Positions 50,681-62,869 of a DNA stretch of 64,000 nt are shown in pieces. The DNA comes from Begonia masoniana. Taxonomy: Eukaryota > Streptophyta > Magnoliopsida > Cucurbitales > Begoniaceae. The DNA lies in the NCBI GenBank assembly GCA_022432975.1, contig CM039502.1:26830996-26894995 (forward strand), read 5' to 3'. Under the pieces are notes generated by a model. The model saw only the letters and a program-made list of their open reading frames with translations, was not told the DNA's origin and did no database searches. The translations under genes were made by a program, and so were the position numbers. Within the stretch, counting starts at the first letter, position 1; every line of letters begins with the position of its first letter.

Positions 50681-51209
50681 GAAAAAGGAAATGTTTTAAA
50701 CCTCACTTGAACCACTGTAGCCGACACCTTCCTTTTCGGCGATTTCTTCCCTCCCAAGCTCTTGCTCTCTGCTTTCAGCACACTCTCTTCGACGATCGAT
50801 TTCTCTGCCACTACTCGACTACTCTGTGCCCGAGGTATGCAATAGACAACGTAGCTATCGGTTAGTTTGTTAGCCCTGTTTTCTACTCGGCATTGGAGTT
50901 TTAGATTTTCCAATGACCGACTAATAATAAGAACATTTGAAATCTGGGAGTGGGAATGCTTTTATCAAATCGATTCTGGACATTTAGAACAACCACCCCT
51001 GGGTAATCGATAATCGAATCTGTCTGTTGTGGGATTTGGATTTCAAACTGCACAGGGTATTAGACTAAGGATTCGGGAATGACTTTAGCTATTAAATCTT
51101 AGGATAACTTGAGATTAGAACTATTAGGATTTTGTTTTAACTACTGCAATGTAAATGTTTTAGGTGAAGAAGTTTGAAGAGAAATGAGCTCAAGTGCTAA
51201 GGAGACCAG

Positions 51210-51945
51210 GTAAGTGAATGTATTAAGATTTCCGGCTAATAGAGCCCTACATCGTGGGAGTACTAGGTTGTCTTAGATGTCTAATGTTTACCTTATGATG
51301 ATGAGTTTGTCTGCACTTGAAGGATTGATGAATGATGTGAGTTATACTATTTGATGACCTGCTAGTGAATGTGAAGTTGTCTGCTTTGATATGATCCTTG
51401 TCATAGTCTGATGGGTTAAAAGTTCTCATGTTCATGCATCATAAATGTTTCTCAAGCATAAGAAAATGTTTTAATGCATGTTTTCCATGAACAAGATATG
51501 TATGTATATATGTATATATATAAGATTTATGCAACGTGAACTAAGTGAGGGTTGGGGGCGGTTCGGTGTATGTCACAGTCCAAAGAGGGACATATGAATA
51601 CGACCCGCAGTAGGGAACAAGATCAAACTCACTGTCGAACCCCCTTTACCCGCACAAATCCTCTGTTAATCCACACAACCTAAATGAAGAATATGATCAA
51701 AGACTATGAATGATGAATATGATCCATGACTATGAATGATGAATATGATCCATGACTATGAATGATGATTACGAGCAAAGATATGAACAAGAAAAGACTT
51801 ATGAGCATGTGATTTTTCCAAATTATACATTCATGCATCCATGTTAGTGTTGCATTCCTTACTAAGCATTAGGCTTATAGTTAAATCTTATGATGTAGGT
51901 GAAGAGTTAGAAGGTGAGGATTTCCAGTCCAGAGATGATGTTTAA
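51210..51945 (+). other. LTR intron-like cassette D with acidic exon
   Basis: Donor ACCAG|GTAAGT at 51210, GCCCTACATC, ATGATGAATATGATC repeats, branch-like ACTAAGCATTAGGCTTA, acceptor GATGTAG|GTGAAG ending at 51898 (689 nt). The exon encodes (G)GEELEGEDFQSRDDV and then TAA, very close in plan to that of B. Confidence 0.65.
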
Positions 51946-52249
51946 AGTTGGTTGCCAGAGGATGCTCAGTGTGACAGTGAAGGCTGGATAGGCGATTAAG
52001 TTCTCTGGTTATGCTCATAGTAAGTCAGAAAAGTTTACGATGAACAGATGACTAAATAGAACAGAATTTCTTATAATAATGAGATTTTGATTTGAAGGGC
52101 TTGTCTTTAGAGTCTGAATATGATTTTAAGGATAAATGAATGGTTTGTTTTGCTTGAGTCTTCCGCTATGCGTATTTCAGATGAGTTTATGATTTTTACT
52201 CTTTGAGGTTTATGGTTACTAAGTTAAGATTCGGGTGAGTTGTGGTAAT

Positions 52250-52735
52250 TTCCGTCGGATGATGAGAGTGTTATCTTGTCGTCTAGTGATCGGCAGATGT
52301 AGTGTCTAAGCCATCGGATGATGAAAGTGCTATTTTGTCAGTCTAGCGATTGGCAGATGTAGTGTGTTTAAGCCATCGGATGATGAGAGTGTTATTTTGT
52401 CATCTAGCGATCGGCAGATGTAGTGTCTAAGCCATCGGATGATGAAAGTGCTATTTTGTCGTCTAGCGATCGGCAGATGTAGTGTGTTTAAGCCATTGGA
52501 TGATGAGAGTGTTATTTTGTCGTCTAGCGTTCGGTGGATGAAGTGTATTCCTTCATCGGATGATGTAAATGGTATTTTGTCGTCTAGCGTTCGGTGGATG
52601 AAGTGTATTCCTTCATCGGATGATGTAAATGGTATTTTGCCGTCTAGCATTCGGTTGATGAAGTGTAATTCTTCACCGGATGATGTAAATGTTAATTTGA
52701 CGTCTAGTGACCGGATGATGTGAGTATTCTCTTAT
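52250..52735. repeat. About 60-bp U5 repeats of LTR D, 8 copies
   Basis: Each unit has CATCGGATGATG and TTTTGTCGTCTAGCGATCGG. LTRs B and C carry the same two motifs in their own U5 repeats. Confidence 0.9.
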
Positions 52736-53132
52736 TGTTTAATGTCCAGGTAATGTTTTAAGTCGGTCACGTGAAGCACACATGACCACCGGTCGATGTA
52801 GGGTAAATATGAACATCTAGTGGAGAATGTTTGGGACCGAGCGATGTCTTTAATTAGGCACGTGCAATGCCCGTGACCACCGGTGGATGTCTATTGCTGG
52901 TTGAGATCAGATGTGTCGCGTGGCGGACACTGTGATCATCTGTCGATGTGAGTCTAAAACTCTATCGGTAGATGCAGATTAAGAGATGTTTGAAAAAAAA
53001 AAAAAAAGAGAAAACAAAGAGGGAATAATATTAACACTAATAATGAACAAGGTGTATGGAAGTAAGAATCAAATGATTAAGAGATTAAGTAATGAATTGT
53101 GTGGCGATTTCGTTGGGGGTCGTTACAGAGGT

Positions 53133-53584
53133 TGACACTTAAAATTTGGGGTCGACACTTATACGTAGGGGTCCACCTACTGGTTGACCCTTATAGTGCA
53201 GGTCGACATCTGGCCAACCCTTAAACCTCTTGGGTCTTGGTAGCGGTCGACACTTCAAGTGTCGACGAACATCTCAAAGGGGTTGACGACTCGATGGCTC
53301 TTTTTCTAACAACAGGGTTTGAAGTGTCGACTGGTCATTCATAGTAGGTCTACACTTTGGCAATTTCTAGCGGCGAAATGTTGTAAAAACCACCCCTTTT
53401 TTCTGTTCCTCACCAGCAATCACTCAAACAACTTATCTACACTTAAATAAACTAGAAACAAACCATGGATTCAAGTTTCAAACCTTGAATCTGAAACAAA
53501 CCAAAAACCCAAAACTGAACTTAAAAATTGAAAGGAGAAATCAAGTAACCCTCGAAGTTCATTCACAATTATTGTGGTTTGAAG
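53133..53584 (+). repeat. LTR fragment rich in GTCGAC, related to H
   Basis: GGTCGACACTT-type strings and GAAGTGTCGACTGGT match the U3/exon-1 side of LTR H (55060-55260) in inverted orientation. Solo LTR D is inserted at its left. I see no gene. Confidence 0.5.
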
Positions 53585-53925
53585 TGTAACACCCTGTAGT
53601 GCACCGTTTCTACTTTTAACTCTAAGTCATTGATTTGTTCAAAGTGTAAAAGGAATAAGTTCCATTAACATGAACAATAGAAGACTTTCAAAGAATTCCA
53701 ATTTAAAACTTTTATACAAAATAAATACATAGTCTACATGATCGTTCAAAAATCACTATTTAATAATGCAGTTCATAATTGATACTAAACTTAGTAAAAA
53801 TACCACTAAACTTTTAAATTCAAAATTCCTTTTCAAATATCAATTTTTCTTATTCATTTCTAAGTCAATCTCATACTAACAACCACGTAGCCTTACCTCT
53901 AGAAGCAGCTCTTTAACTGTATCTT

Positions 53926-54905
53926 TCATTTGTTTCCTTCATCAGTCATGTCAATATTATCCTCACCTATATCACAAAGTTCATCTATGAGCCTAATGCT
54001 TATTAAGAGATGTAGAAAAACAATATGAACATGATATGCAATTTCGTAAAAACATATAATTTCTTTCTTTTCAGTCTTTCTTCTTCTTTTACTTTCACTT
54101 AACAGTCTACTCGATGGGGTAATTAAGACCATGGGAATGATTAATCACCATTTGGTCCACGTCATACGTGACAACTAACTCGTCCACACCCAAAATGACT
54201 ATTTACGTTTGTTCAGTCTTTCTTTTAGTCCTTCAGTCTTTTAATCTTTGTGTCTTTCTTACATTTTGTTTAATTGTTTAATAATTGGAACAACCACAAG
54301 AGGGAGTGTGCATCATTTGACCCCCCTTGGAGCAGCATAATTGGAGCTCTGCCCACAACGACCAGTTGCGTATTATAGTTTTGTTTCAGTGTTTCGTACA
54401 CAAAATCTTATACATAAAAATATTTTCGTCATCCTTTATAAAATAGATGCATGAGTCATTATAGTGCAAATATAAACATATCCTCCATATAATCCATCTT
54501 TACATTTGTATTTCATTCATAATAGTCTAGTATCATAAATACCACAACCTCAAATAAATTTCATCATAACAACACATTAAAGCTCATCCTCAAATCAATA
54601 TTATCATCAATGTAACTTAAAAGCAAATTTTCAACCACATCATCGAATCAACATCATCATGAACATAACATAAAAGTAAATCCTCGAGTCATTATGATCG
54701 TAACATAACATTAAAGCACATTCTTAAATCAATATTATCATGAACGTAATATAAAAACAAATCGTTGAGTCATTATCCTTGTAAACATAATGATAAAGCA
54801 AGTTCTCAAATCCATCGACATTCTATAACTATAAAACCTTGCACTTTATGATGTAGGCTGAAAGGCCACATGCGTAATTATGAAACCCTAATGATCTCCT
54901 CTTAC
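53926..54905 (-). other. LTR intron-like cassette H with acidic exon
   Basis: Acceptor TGATATAG|GTGAGG ends at 53967, preceded by ATAAGCATTAGGCTCAT. The exon 53926-53966 encodes (G)GEDNIDMTDEGNK and then TGA. The donor is uncertain: GTAAGAGG at 54905 (right distance to GCCTACATC) or AAG|GTAAGCC at 54961. Confidence 0.5.
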
Positions 54906-56317
54906 TTTTATGACCATTTATTGATCGTTGCCTGCTTAATTTTGATGTGGAATAGGCTTACCTTGGCAGAGCTTGAGAGAGACTGGGAGGCGATTCGTGG
55001 CTCTGAGTCAAAATAATATGTTTTTAGGGTTATGTTTTCGTACAAATATGTGGTTCCTGCATCACCAGTCGACACTTCATTAAATCTGGTCAACCGCTAC
55101 TTGACATGGGATGCTTCAAATGTTTTCTCTTGGTCTGATCGACTGGGCGGTCGACCGCTCTTCATTTGGTCGACACTTTAACCTTGCTATTTTTTTTGCA
55201 CACTAAAATTTTGCCTAGGTGTCGACCGATCTGTTTAAAGTGTCGACCGTTCTAGAATATTTCTTTCAATTTTGTCTTTAATTTAAACTTTTTACTCAAT
55301 TAGTTTCGTAACACCATTTGAATCCTTACAATTTTTGACAACAAATCTATAATACCTGGCTGAACGGAATATTAATATTTTAATGTAAATGATATTTTTG
55401 TTAATATGTCAAATCAAGTCCATTTTGCAAAAAGAAAGCGTTATTACGATCCTAATTCTTAATAAGAATTTTAGAAAAATTTCAGGAATTTTAGGAGTTT
55501 AACGCTAATTTTACGAGAATTACGTTTATCGTAATATAAAGGATACTTCGGTAAAAATAGTAAACGGGGTCCGATTTGCAAACGGACAGTTTTAATAAAA
55601 CCCTATTAATGAGTTAGAGTTATTGGTGAATTAAGGAAATTTGGAGAAGCCGAATCGTTAGACAATTAATGAAACGAATGACGAAACGAATAGAAAATCA
55701 AAGGAAGGGCAAAATAGTAATTTGCCAAGTCAATATTATAAAATATTACAACTCTTCTTCTTCTTCTTCACGGTTTCACCCTTTCTCTCCCTGCGATTTC
55801 TCCTTTCTCCAAGCGGCGATCCCTCCTCAACACCGACGATTCCTCCCCGATTAACCTCCGGTTCTTCGTGTTTTCTTCTCCATTCACGATTCTAAGTAAG
55901 TCTCTAACGTTTCTCGGCTTTAGTTCTTAGTTTTGCGGAGTTAAAAACGATTAGGGTTTCGTTTAGGGTTTGTGACAAACGTGATTTAGGGTTTGAAATT
56001 TATAGGTTTAGCGTAGTTGTGAATATAATGAACGTATTGAGTATTGTTGGGCGAAGTTAATCGATTTAGGACGAATATTAGAGATTGAAAAATTTTTGAG
56101 TTTTGGGGAAAGCTCGTTAATGGTTGTTCTGAGATATCGAGCGTTAATTGTTTGTTAAAATGCCTCGATTAGTTAGGTTAGAACGTTAGGAATTTCCTTA
56201 GTTAAGAATTTCGTTAAAATTAGACGTTAAAGGTTCGAATTCGTATTGACGACAAAATTGTGAATTGCTTAGGTAAATGACGCTCGTGGACGGAGCTTGA
56301 AGTTCAACGCGCACGAG

Positions 56318-56942
56318 GTAAGTTCTCGTGACCTACTCTGGCCGATAGACCTACACGTCGAAGTCGTCTAGAGGAGTTTTGGTGACGTGTTTGTTTAAAT
56401 TGCGTTGGTTGGGTAGTTTAGGTTCGGTTGTTCTATAGGTTGTTTGCTATAGTGTTTTGATAGTATTTGTAGTGTTTTGTTGGTATGCTCTTTATCTATG
56501 TTTATGTTTATATTGAACTGTTCATGCATCATGGTTTTAAAAATGTCACGAAAATGAATTTATGCACGGATTTCATGAAAAGAACATGCATGTAAAGGCA
56601 AGTAAAGTATCACAGTAAATAACCATGACATGGGGTTATCGGGGATGAGGTTCAGACCTGGCGTTCCGTGGTGAGCGGGTTTTCCTCCCTTCAGATGGTG
56701 TGGGCTATCTAACCGCTGGACGTGCCCTATCCATCTGTCGAGCGTTTCCGATAACCATAGACTGACACGTACTGATATATGAAATGACATGGACGGTTTT
56801 CATAGCATTGAGCATACATGATCATGCATTAGCATTTACGTAGGACTTGCTGAGATTTTTATCCCATAGGTGTCTTTATGGTGTAGGTGACATAGATCCA
56901 GGTGAGGAGGATTTCGCTCTACCAGATGATCGTACAGATTGA
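56318..56942 (+). other. LTR intron-like cassette I with acidic exon
   Basis: Donor CACGAG|GTAAGT at 56318, GACCTACACG, branch-like TTGCTGAGATTT, acceptor GGTGTAG|GTGAC ending at 56886 (569 nt). The exon encodes (G)GDIDPGEEDFALPDDRTD and then TGA, eight acidic residues and one basic. Confidence 0.6.
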
Positions 56943-57414
56943 AGAAGGATGCTTGTGGCAGCGTGCAGGGCAGTTGACGCATATTTGACCCGTGGGGAAT
57001 GATGTAAAGGCATTTTGGGACACGGTAGTTAGATTGTAGGAAAAATTGTATAGTTGAACATAATAGGATGTTTAGGAATCTGGATAGTTGATAGGTTTAT
57101 GTTTTGATGTTTTTAAACGTTTTAGAAACTATTTTATAAACCGCTTGGTGATTTGAACAGGAGGGAATGTTAAGTTTTTAAACAGATCCACGCGGTTTGT
57201 TTTTATGAAATTGGGTTACGCTTTAAACGTGTTCTGAGTCGGTTTTGAGTGAAGTTATGAGCGATGTATGGGTGAGATTTTGTTGTAATTGTATGGTTGA
57301 AATGTAGGTAAAATTTTGTTGAAGAAATTGTGAAGTGTGTGTTAGGAGTATAGGTATGCAGGAGAAGAAAGAAGGAGGGAAAGAGGACCGCAAGTCCTCT
57401 GGAAATCCAGAGGA

Positions 57415-57600
57415 CTTGGCGACCGATCGCCCAATGGAGGGCGATCGATCGCCCCTTGCTCTGGTCGCGCTTATGGCGTTTATCAAGCGATCGCCTGGGA
57501 GGCGATCGCTAGGCAATTACGCGATCGCCGATGGGCGATCAATCGCCTGTTTTGGGTGATCGATCGCCCATCCATTTTAAGGGGCGATTGCCCATTTTGC
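57415..57600. repeat. GCGATCGC-rich block in U5 of LTR I
   Basis: Many overlapping GCGATCGC and GATCGATCGCC palindromes. LTR A has CGATCGATCGG in its U5 in the same relative place. Confidence 0.8.
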
Positions 57601-57894
57601 CCCTTTCCTCAGCCGATTGCTTTTCTTTGTTTTTAATTTTTTTAATCTATTGTTTTAGGTTTTATTTAAATTGTTTTTAAGTTTTGTTAAATGTTTTTAA
57701 AGTTTTATTTCTGCTCAAACGTTAGGTTTAAAGTTTAAGTATAAAAAAAAAATAATACAGAAAAATTAGGAATAGTGTAAGGGTCGCTACAAAATCACTC
57801 TCCAAAACACTTCATTGATAAAGAAGAAAAAACATATAACATAAGTATGCCTATAAACATAATGCTATATTTAAAGAATTTTTTTGGTATAACA

Positions 57895-58480
57895 TTCATG
57901 CCCCATTCTAATTAAATTTTATCATTAAAGTTTGCTTCATAGATAAGTTCAGGATGTCTTGCCTCCATATCTTGTTTCCATTCTCATATCGCTTCTTCCA
58001 ATGCGTGTTTCTGCCACAAAACTTTCACTAACAAAATTTGTTTGTATTGAAGCTCCTTGATTCTTGTATCAAAAAAATAGTATATGCTTTTCTTCATAAC
58101 TTAACGTCATCTTCACTTCATTGAAGATGACAACTCAAGCTTATAAGTTATTTTTCCTATTCTCTCCATGATAGGAAAAGCTCCAACATGCCTCAAACTA
58201 AATTTCTTTTTCATGCCCAATCTCATAATTCCTTTGAAGGGTGGAAAGGTGCTGAACTTCAAAATTTTTTTTTCAGTAATCTAAACATTAAACTTCTAAT
58301 TTCAAACTTAGTGTCATCGACTTTATTTAGTCTACTATATTCTTACAATCTTAATAATTTACCCTACTCAAAATCCATGTTTCCCTTAAGCAATGACTAC
58401 TCCAAGCTATGCACTCTAATGTGGATTTGGTCTTTAAGACCTTCCTGTTGGTTTTTCCCTTACTGAACAATATATCTTTA
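57895..58480 (-). pseudogene. pol tail of element H: integrase end and chromodomain
   Basis: The minus strand reads FPPFKGIMRLGMKKKFSLRH, then IMERIGKITYKLELSS (integrase C-terminus, 58120-58260), and further on KVLWQKHALEEAI with RHPELIYE (chromodomain, about 57930-58010). It joins LTR H through a GAATGGGG polypurine-like stretch. Stops are frequent. The part towards 58480 is only loosely pol-like. Confidence 0.8.
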
Positions 58481-58489
58481 ATTATTTTA

Positions 58490-59290
58490 ACATCTAACAC
58501 ACTTCCAAAGTAAAGGAATGGAAGTGAGTAGGAAAAATGGAATAATAAGGTTGACCCGTGGGGTGCTCGACCTTACTCTTATGTTGATGGGCTTATCACA
58601 CTTTGTTGAGGTTTGAATGGATGTCGAAGTAGTGAACTAACTTATGTAAACAAGCTAGCAAAGATGGATCACTCACACTCCTTGGATATAACTCACCAAG
58701 TTAAAGTGGAGGCACTTGTGGTTTGGGCCACAAGTTCGTGAAGGACAACACTTCACAATAACAAGACAAAGATAATTTGATTAACAAATGTTCAATGATC
58801 ACAACTAGCGATTTGATGGTTTATTTATACCCAAAAATTGGTAAACAAAAATTAAAAGCCTTTGAAAAACAAGTTAATGTAGTGGTCAAAATTGGACTTC
58901 AAATACACTTTTCCACTTGGCCAAACCAACCTTCCTTCTTCTTAAGCAATTCTTCTTCAATTCGGTCAAGGCTAATAGCTTTTCCAAGATGCTTTATTCG
59001 TCTCTCCATGCCACCAACTCATGTTACCGCCCCTTAAGATAATATAAAAGAAAACTAGAAAAAGCACTTCCTTGACCACTAAGTTGGATCGGTCAAGTGA
59101 GACTTTATTGGACTTGGACTTTAAGATCTCAAATTGGTCCAAGTCTGATCACAAGCTAATGAAATAAGACAAGGCTTAAATAAGAAAGACTTTAAACAGG
59201 TAGATAGGCTAAAACTTTAGGTAAGATATATTGGAATTATCGAAGAGCCTAAGGGGAGGCGTGGCCAAGCAAGTTTGGCACGCCACTATT
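58490..59290 (-). mobile_element. Probable LTR of the CRM/Galadriel-like element
   Basis: It lies where the 3' LTR should be. The minus strand has TATAAATAA at 58821-58829 and then a transcript-like stretch ending TTGGAAGTGTGTTAG. I could not define TG...CA ends or a duplication. Confidence 0.45.
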
Positions 59291-60742
59291 TATTTGTGGG
59301 CCTACTCTTCATGGAGGCCAAAGCCTTCTATTTCCACTAGGTGAGTGGGCTTCTCTTTGTCCATGATGGATGGGGGTCCTTCAAGATTGTCAAAAAAAGA
59401 AGTACCTACAAAATGAACAAACATGTTAGGAAAGTTCTTTGATTGATGTCAAGTGATGGGTCTCATATGTGCATCATCTTCCCCGGGTATTTGAGGATAT
59501 GTCCCCAAATCCAACTTTTCCTCCAATCCTTCCTATTCTTTGCCAAGGTAAGGAGACTAATCTTGCACATTGAATGTGGCCAAGACTCCAAATTTTTCTG
59601 GTATCTCAAGTTTGTATGCGTTATTGTTGATACGCTCAATAAATTTGATGGGGCCATCGGCCCTTGGTGTGAGCTTTGACTTCCTTTTTGTGGGGAATCG
59701 TTCATTCCTCAGTGTAGTCATACCATATCTCCTTCGAATACAACCTTTTTCCTCCCCCAGTTAGCCACTTTAGCATAGACTTCATTTTATCTTTGGATTG
59801 CTTTACTAACCTTTTCATGTACGACCTTGACTTGTTCAACCCTTGTTGCGCCATCCTAATTAGGTGTGCGAGGATTTGGCAATGGTATAAGATCATTTGG
59901 AGTGAGAGGATTGAATCCATAGACAACTTCAAATGGGCTTGTTCGAGTAGTGGTGTGAACTCTTCGATTATAGGCAAACTCAATAAGAGGAGTTGTAAGT
60001 CCCAATCCGAGAGTCTTTTACCTACCGTCCTCCTCAAGAGTGCTCCAATGGTTCGGTTGACTACCTCGGTTTGTTCATCTGTTTGAGGATGAAATGAGGT
60101 GCTAAATAGGAGCTTGGTGCCCAATTTATTCCAAAGAATTCTCCAAAATGAACTTAGGAACTTTGTATCCCTATCCGATACAATAGATCTTGGGATGCCA
60201 TGCATTCTCGCTACTTCTTTGAAAAATAGATCGAAAATATGGCTAGAGTTGTTCGTCTTGGCACAAACAATGAAATGGGTCATCTTTGAGAACCGATCCA
60301 CAACAAGCATTATGGAATCCTTTGCACTTAATGTTCTTAGTATTCCTAGCACGAAGTCCATACTTAACTCTACCCAAAGATGGCTAGGAATTGGAAGTGA
60401 CATGTATAAGCTTTGAGGAAGCAATCGACTCTTGGCCTTCTTGCAAAAAATGCATCTCTCTACTATCTTATGAACATCTTTGAAGAGGTGTGACCAATAG
60501 AAGATGTCCTTGACCGCCTCATAGGTTTTTTGTTCTCCAAAGTGGCTTGCCAAACCTCCCCTATGAACTTCTCTAATGAGGGACTCTCGTAGGCTACACT
60601 TTGGAATACATAGTTTGCCACCCTTGAAAAGATAGCTGTCAAAGATGTAATAACCTCCCTCGGCTTTGACTAGACAAAGTCTTGTATGCCTGGCTAAAAT
60701 CTTGATCCTCCTCATAGGCACCTTTGATCCAATCAAAACCAA
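59291..60742 (-). pseudogene. CRM/Galadriel-like integrase and C-terminus
   Basis: Frame from 60742: integrase zinc region (HRGGLASHFGEQKT, CIFCKKAK), core SMDFVLGI, VSDRDTKFLSSFW, then HPQTDEQTEVVNRTIGALLR. The NRT-GALLR wording is characteristic of CRM, Galadriel and Reina chromoviruses and not Tekay. A frameshift near 60000 moves [20 protein letters not shown] to another frame. The C-terminus has RINNNAYKLEIPEKFGV and ATFNVQD, with SPYLGKE. Decayed by stops and frameshifts. Confidence 0.88.
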
Positions 60743-61960
60743 GTATTTTAGTGTTAAGCTCGGTTATAAGAGAATAACGCCTAGAAAGTGCATCGGCTAC
60801 CACATTGTTTTCTCCTTTCTTGTACTTGATGATGTAGGGGTATCATTCAAGGAACTCAACCCACTTAGCGTGTCACCTATTGAGCTTGCCATGGCTTTTG
60901 ATATGAGCATGGTGTTGGTGTGAATGATAAACTCCTTAGGAAGAAAATAATGTTGTCATACCTCAAAATCTCGGATGATGGTAAAAAAACTCCTTATCGT
61001 ACATTGAGTAGTTTAGGGAGGCTCCTTGGAGTTTCTCACTAAAATAGACAATTGGTTTGCCTAATTTCATGATGATGGCTCTTACTCCAAGGCCTGAGGC
61101 GCCACACTCCACTTCAAACACCTTATTGAAATTCTCAAGGGTAAGGATGAGTGCTTGACATAACTTTCCCTTTCTTCGTGCAATCTGTGAGAGGTGCCAA
61201 TATTGTGCTAAAACTCTTGATGAATCATCGGTGAAAAGAGGCCAAACCATGAAAGCTACGTACCTCTGAGATATTTTTAGAAATTGTCCACTCCTTGATG
61301 GTAATGATCATTGTCAACCTCCAATCCATGTTGAGAAAGGATGAATTCGAGGAAGTACACTTTTTCTTGAGCAAATGAGTACTTCTTGAGGTTTCCAAAT
61401 AACTTCATCTTTCTAATAGTCTCAAACAAAGATTCAAGATGACTAAGATGTGTTTGGAGATTCATACTATACACCAAGATGTCGTCGATGTAGACCAGGA
61501 TGAATTTACCCAAAAACTCCTTGAGGACGTGGTGCATGAGCCGCATGAAAGTACTTAGTGCATTTGAGAGACCAAATGACATGACTATCACATCGTAGAG
61601 GCCATATTTTTTTTTAAGGCAATCTTCCACTCATCCCCTTCTTTTACTCGAATTTGGTGATAGTCACTATTGAGATCAACTTTTGAGAAGATCGAAGCTC
61701 CATTTAATTCGTCCAAAAGATCCTTTGGGGACATATACTTGATAATTATTTGGTTGATGACCCTACTATCCTCACACATCCTTATAGAGCCATTCTTCTT
61801 CGACACAAGAAGTGATGGAATGACACAAGCGCTCATAAACCCACGGATATAGCCATTCTTCTTCAAGTTTTAGCCTCTATGCCATACGATTTGGCAAGGT
61901 TTCCCCCAGAGTAGGTTAATATGATGCTTGATTCCCCTTAGGGGAGGAAGCCCTTTAGGA
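60743..61960 (-). pseudogene. CRM/Galadriel-like RT and RNase H
   Basis: RT entry [16 protein letters not shown] (near 61930), IPSLLVSKKNGSIRMCEDS, SIFSKVDLNSDYHQIRV, then after a frameshift at the A9 run near 61610 YGLYDVIVMSFGLSNA and catalytic YIDDIL (about 61480). RNase H: FEVECGASGLGVRAIIM with Gly for the catalytic Asp, YFSEKLQGASLNYSMYDKE, and VVADALSRRYSL near 60790. The Asp loss and frameshifts make it inactive. Confidence 0.9.
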
Positions 61961-62256
61961 AGCTCTTTTGGAAAAATATCTTCAAAATGCTTAAGGAGCA
62001 CTTAAACTAAGGGATGCATCTCACTAAGCTTTTCTATTCTTTCTTGAAACAAGAGGAGAATAATGGGGTCTTATCTTATAATGGACTTCTTATACTCCTT
62101 AGACATGAACAAGATTGGTTAGCATTTTCTTCATTCTTTAACTCATAGTCTTTGGCAATTTGCTCGGGAGAGAGGGGTGCCAATTATGACTTTGCCGCCA
62201 TACTTGAAGGAGTAGGAATTTGAATAGCCATTATGAGATACTTTTCAGTCGAATTG

Positions 62257-62585
62257 TCATGGCATACCCAATAATATGTGGGTTGCATTGATGGAAACAA
62301 CAGCACAAAGAATGTCATCCGAATATCCACCAATAGAAAAACTCAAATTTACCCTCTTGGTCACCGATATCCTCTCAATCGTTAAGCCATCTAAGTTTGT
62401 AAGGACAAGAATGTTGAGACGTCTCCAAGTTGAGTTTCTCCACCATCTCCATAGACGCCACATTGGTGCAACTTTCAGTATCAATGATTAGAGAACATAC
62501 CTGGTCTTTGATGAGGCTCCAACTATAGAAAATGTTCTCCCATTTGGTGTTGGTCCTCTTAGTTTTGCAAGGAAAGTGCTCTTTG
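62257..62585 (-). pseudogene. CRM/Galadriel-like protease region
   Basis: The minus strand reads KWENIFYSW, then QVCSLIIDTESCTNVAS, where DTES stands in the position of the protease D-S/T-G motif (62467-62484). A frameshift follows, then RVNLSFSIGGYSDDILCAVV and HILLGMP. The gag side is cut at 62585 by the inserted plus-strand sequence and resumes at 63789. Confidence 0.85.
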
Positions 62586-62835
62586 GATGACCAAGAGCAT
62601 AGGTGCTGTGCCCCGTATGCCCATTACACGATCTCAAGCCCATAATTTAACTAACTTATGCACTCACACACTTGTCTCTTTTGCAGGTAATGGATTGTGC
62701 GAAGGCTTGGAGGACACCTTGGGAGACTTGAAGTGTGAGATCAAAGCTATGGATATGGACCAACCGAAGTACCTAATCACTTGGAAAATCAAGAGAGGCG
62801 ACCATGATGCTCATATGGGAATTTGTCTTCCCTAG
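62586..62835 (+). pseudogene. 3' end of a second retroelement's polyprotein
   Basis: The plus frame has TKSIGAVPRMPITRSQAHNL, like the PITRSRAK tail found at the end of some plant gypsy polyproteins, and runs to TAG at 62833. It is 5'-truncated at the junction with the protease region and directly precedes an LTR-like sequence. Assignment rests on this one motif. Confidence 0.5.
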
Positions 62836-62869
62836 CCGTGAATTTTGTAACTAGCCGTGAATTTTGTAA
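62832..62869. repeat. 19-bp tandem duplication
   Basis: CTAGCCGTGAATTTTGTAA occurs twice head to tail at the pol-LTR junction. The two possible TGTAAC starts make the LTR left edge ambiguous. Confidence 0.95.

Larger units (their letters stand above)
50511..53127 (+). mobile_element. Solo LTR D, TSD GAGGT
   Basis: TGTAATACCC...GGGTCGTTACA, 2,617 bp, with GAGGT at 50506-50510 and 53128-53132. A TATATAAA box lies at 50673, an exon with CCCGAG|GTATGC near 50833, exon 2 at 51164-51209, cassette to 51945 and U5 repeats 52250-52735. The exon text (GTAGCCGACACC, TTTCGGCGATTTC) matches LTR B, so D and B are related families. Confidence 0.94.
55348..57791 (+). mobile_element. Solo LTR I inside LTR H, TSD AAATC
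   Basis: TATAATACCTGG (first base pair TG changed to TA)...GGGTCGCTACA, 2,444 bp. AAATC lies at 55343-55347 and 57792-57796. It has CTTCTTCTTC exon-like sequence near 55755, donors near 55896 and at 56318, acceptor 56886 and a GCGATCGC-rich U5. Confidence 0.93.
53585..57894 (-). mobile_element. 3' LTR H (minus), split by solo LTR I
   Basis: Left end TGTAACACCCTG at 53585, right end GGTATAACA at 57894, next to pol tail on the minus strand. Without I (55348-57791) and one copy of its duplication it is about 1.86 kb. It has an acceptor at 53967 and an acidic exon, and GTCGAC-rich sequence at 55060-55260. Flank TGAAG on the left. The other end of the element is not found. Confidence 0.8.

Noticed and set aside
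57415..57600. Cyanobacterial HIP1-like GCGATCGC as a sign of contamination
   Set aside because: The block lies inside an LTR with a perfect plant-type duplication, and a related palindrome block occurs in LTR A.
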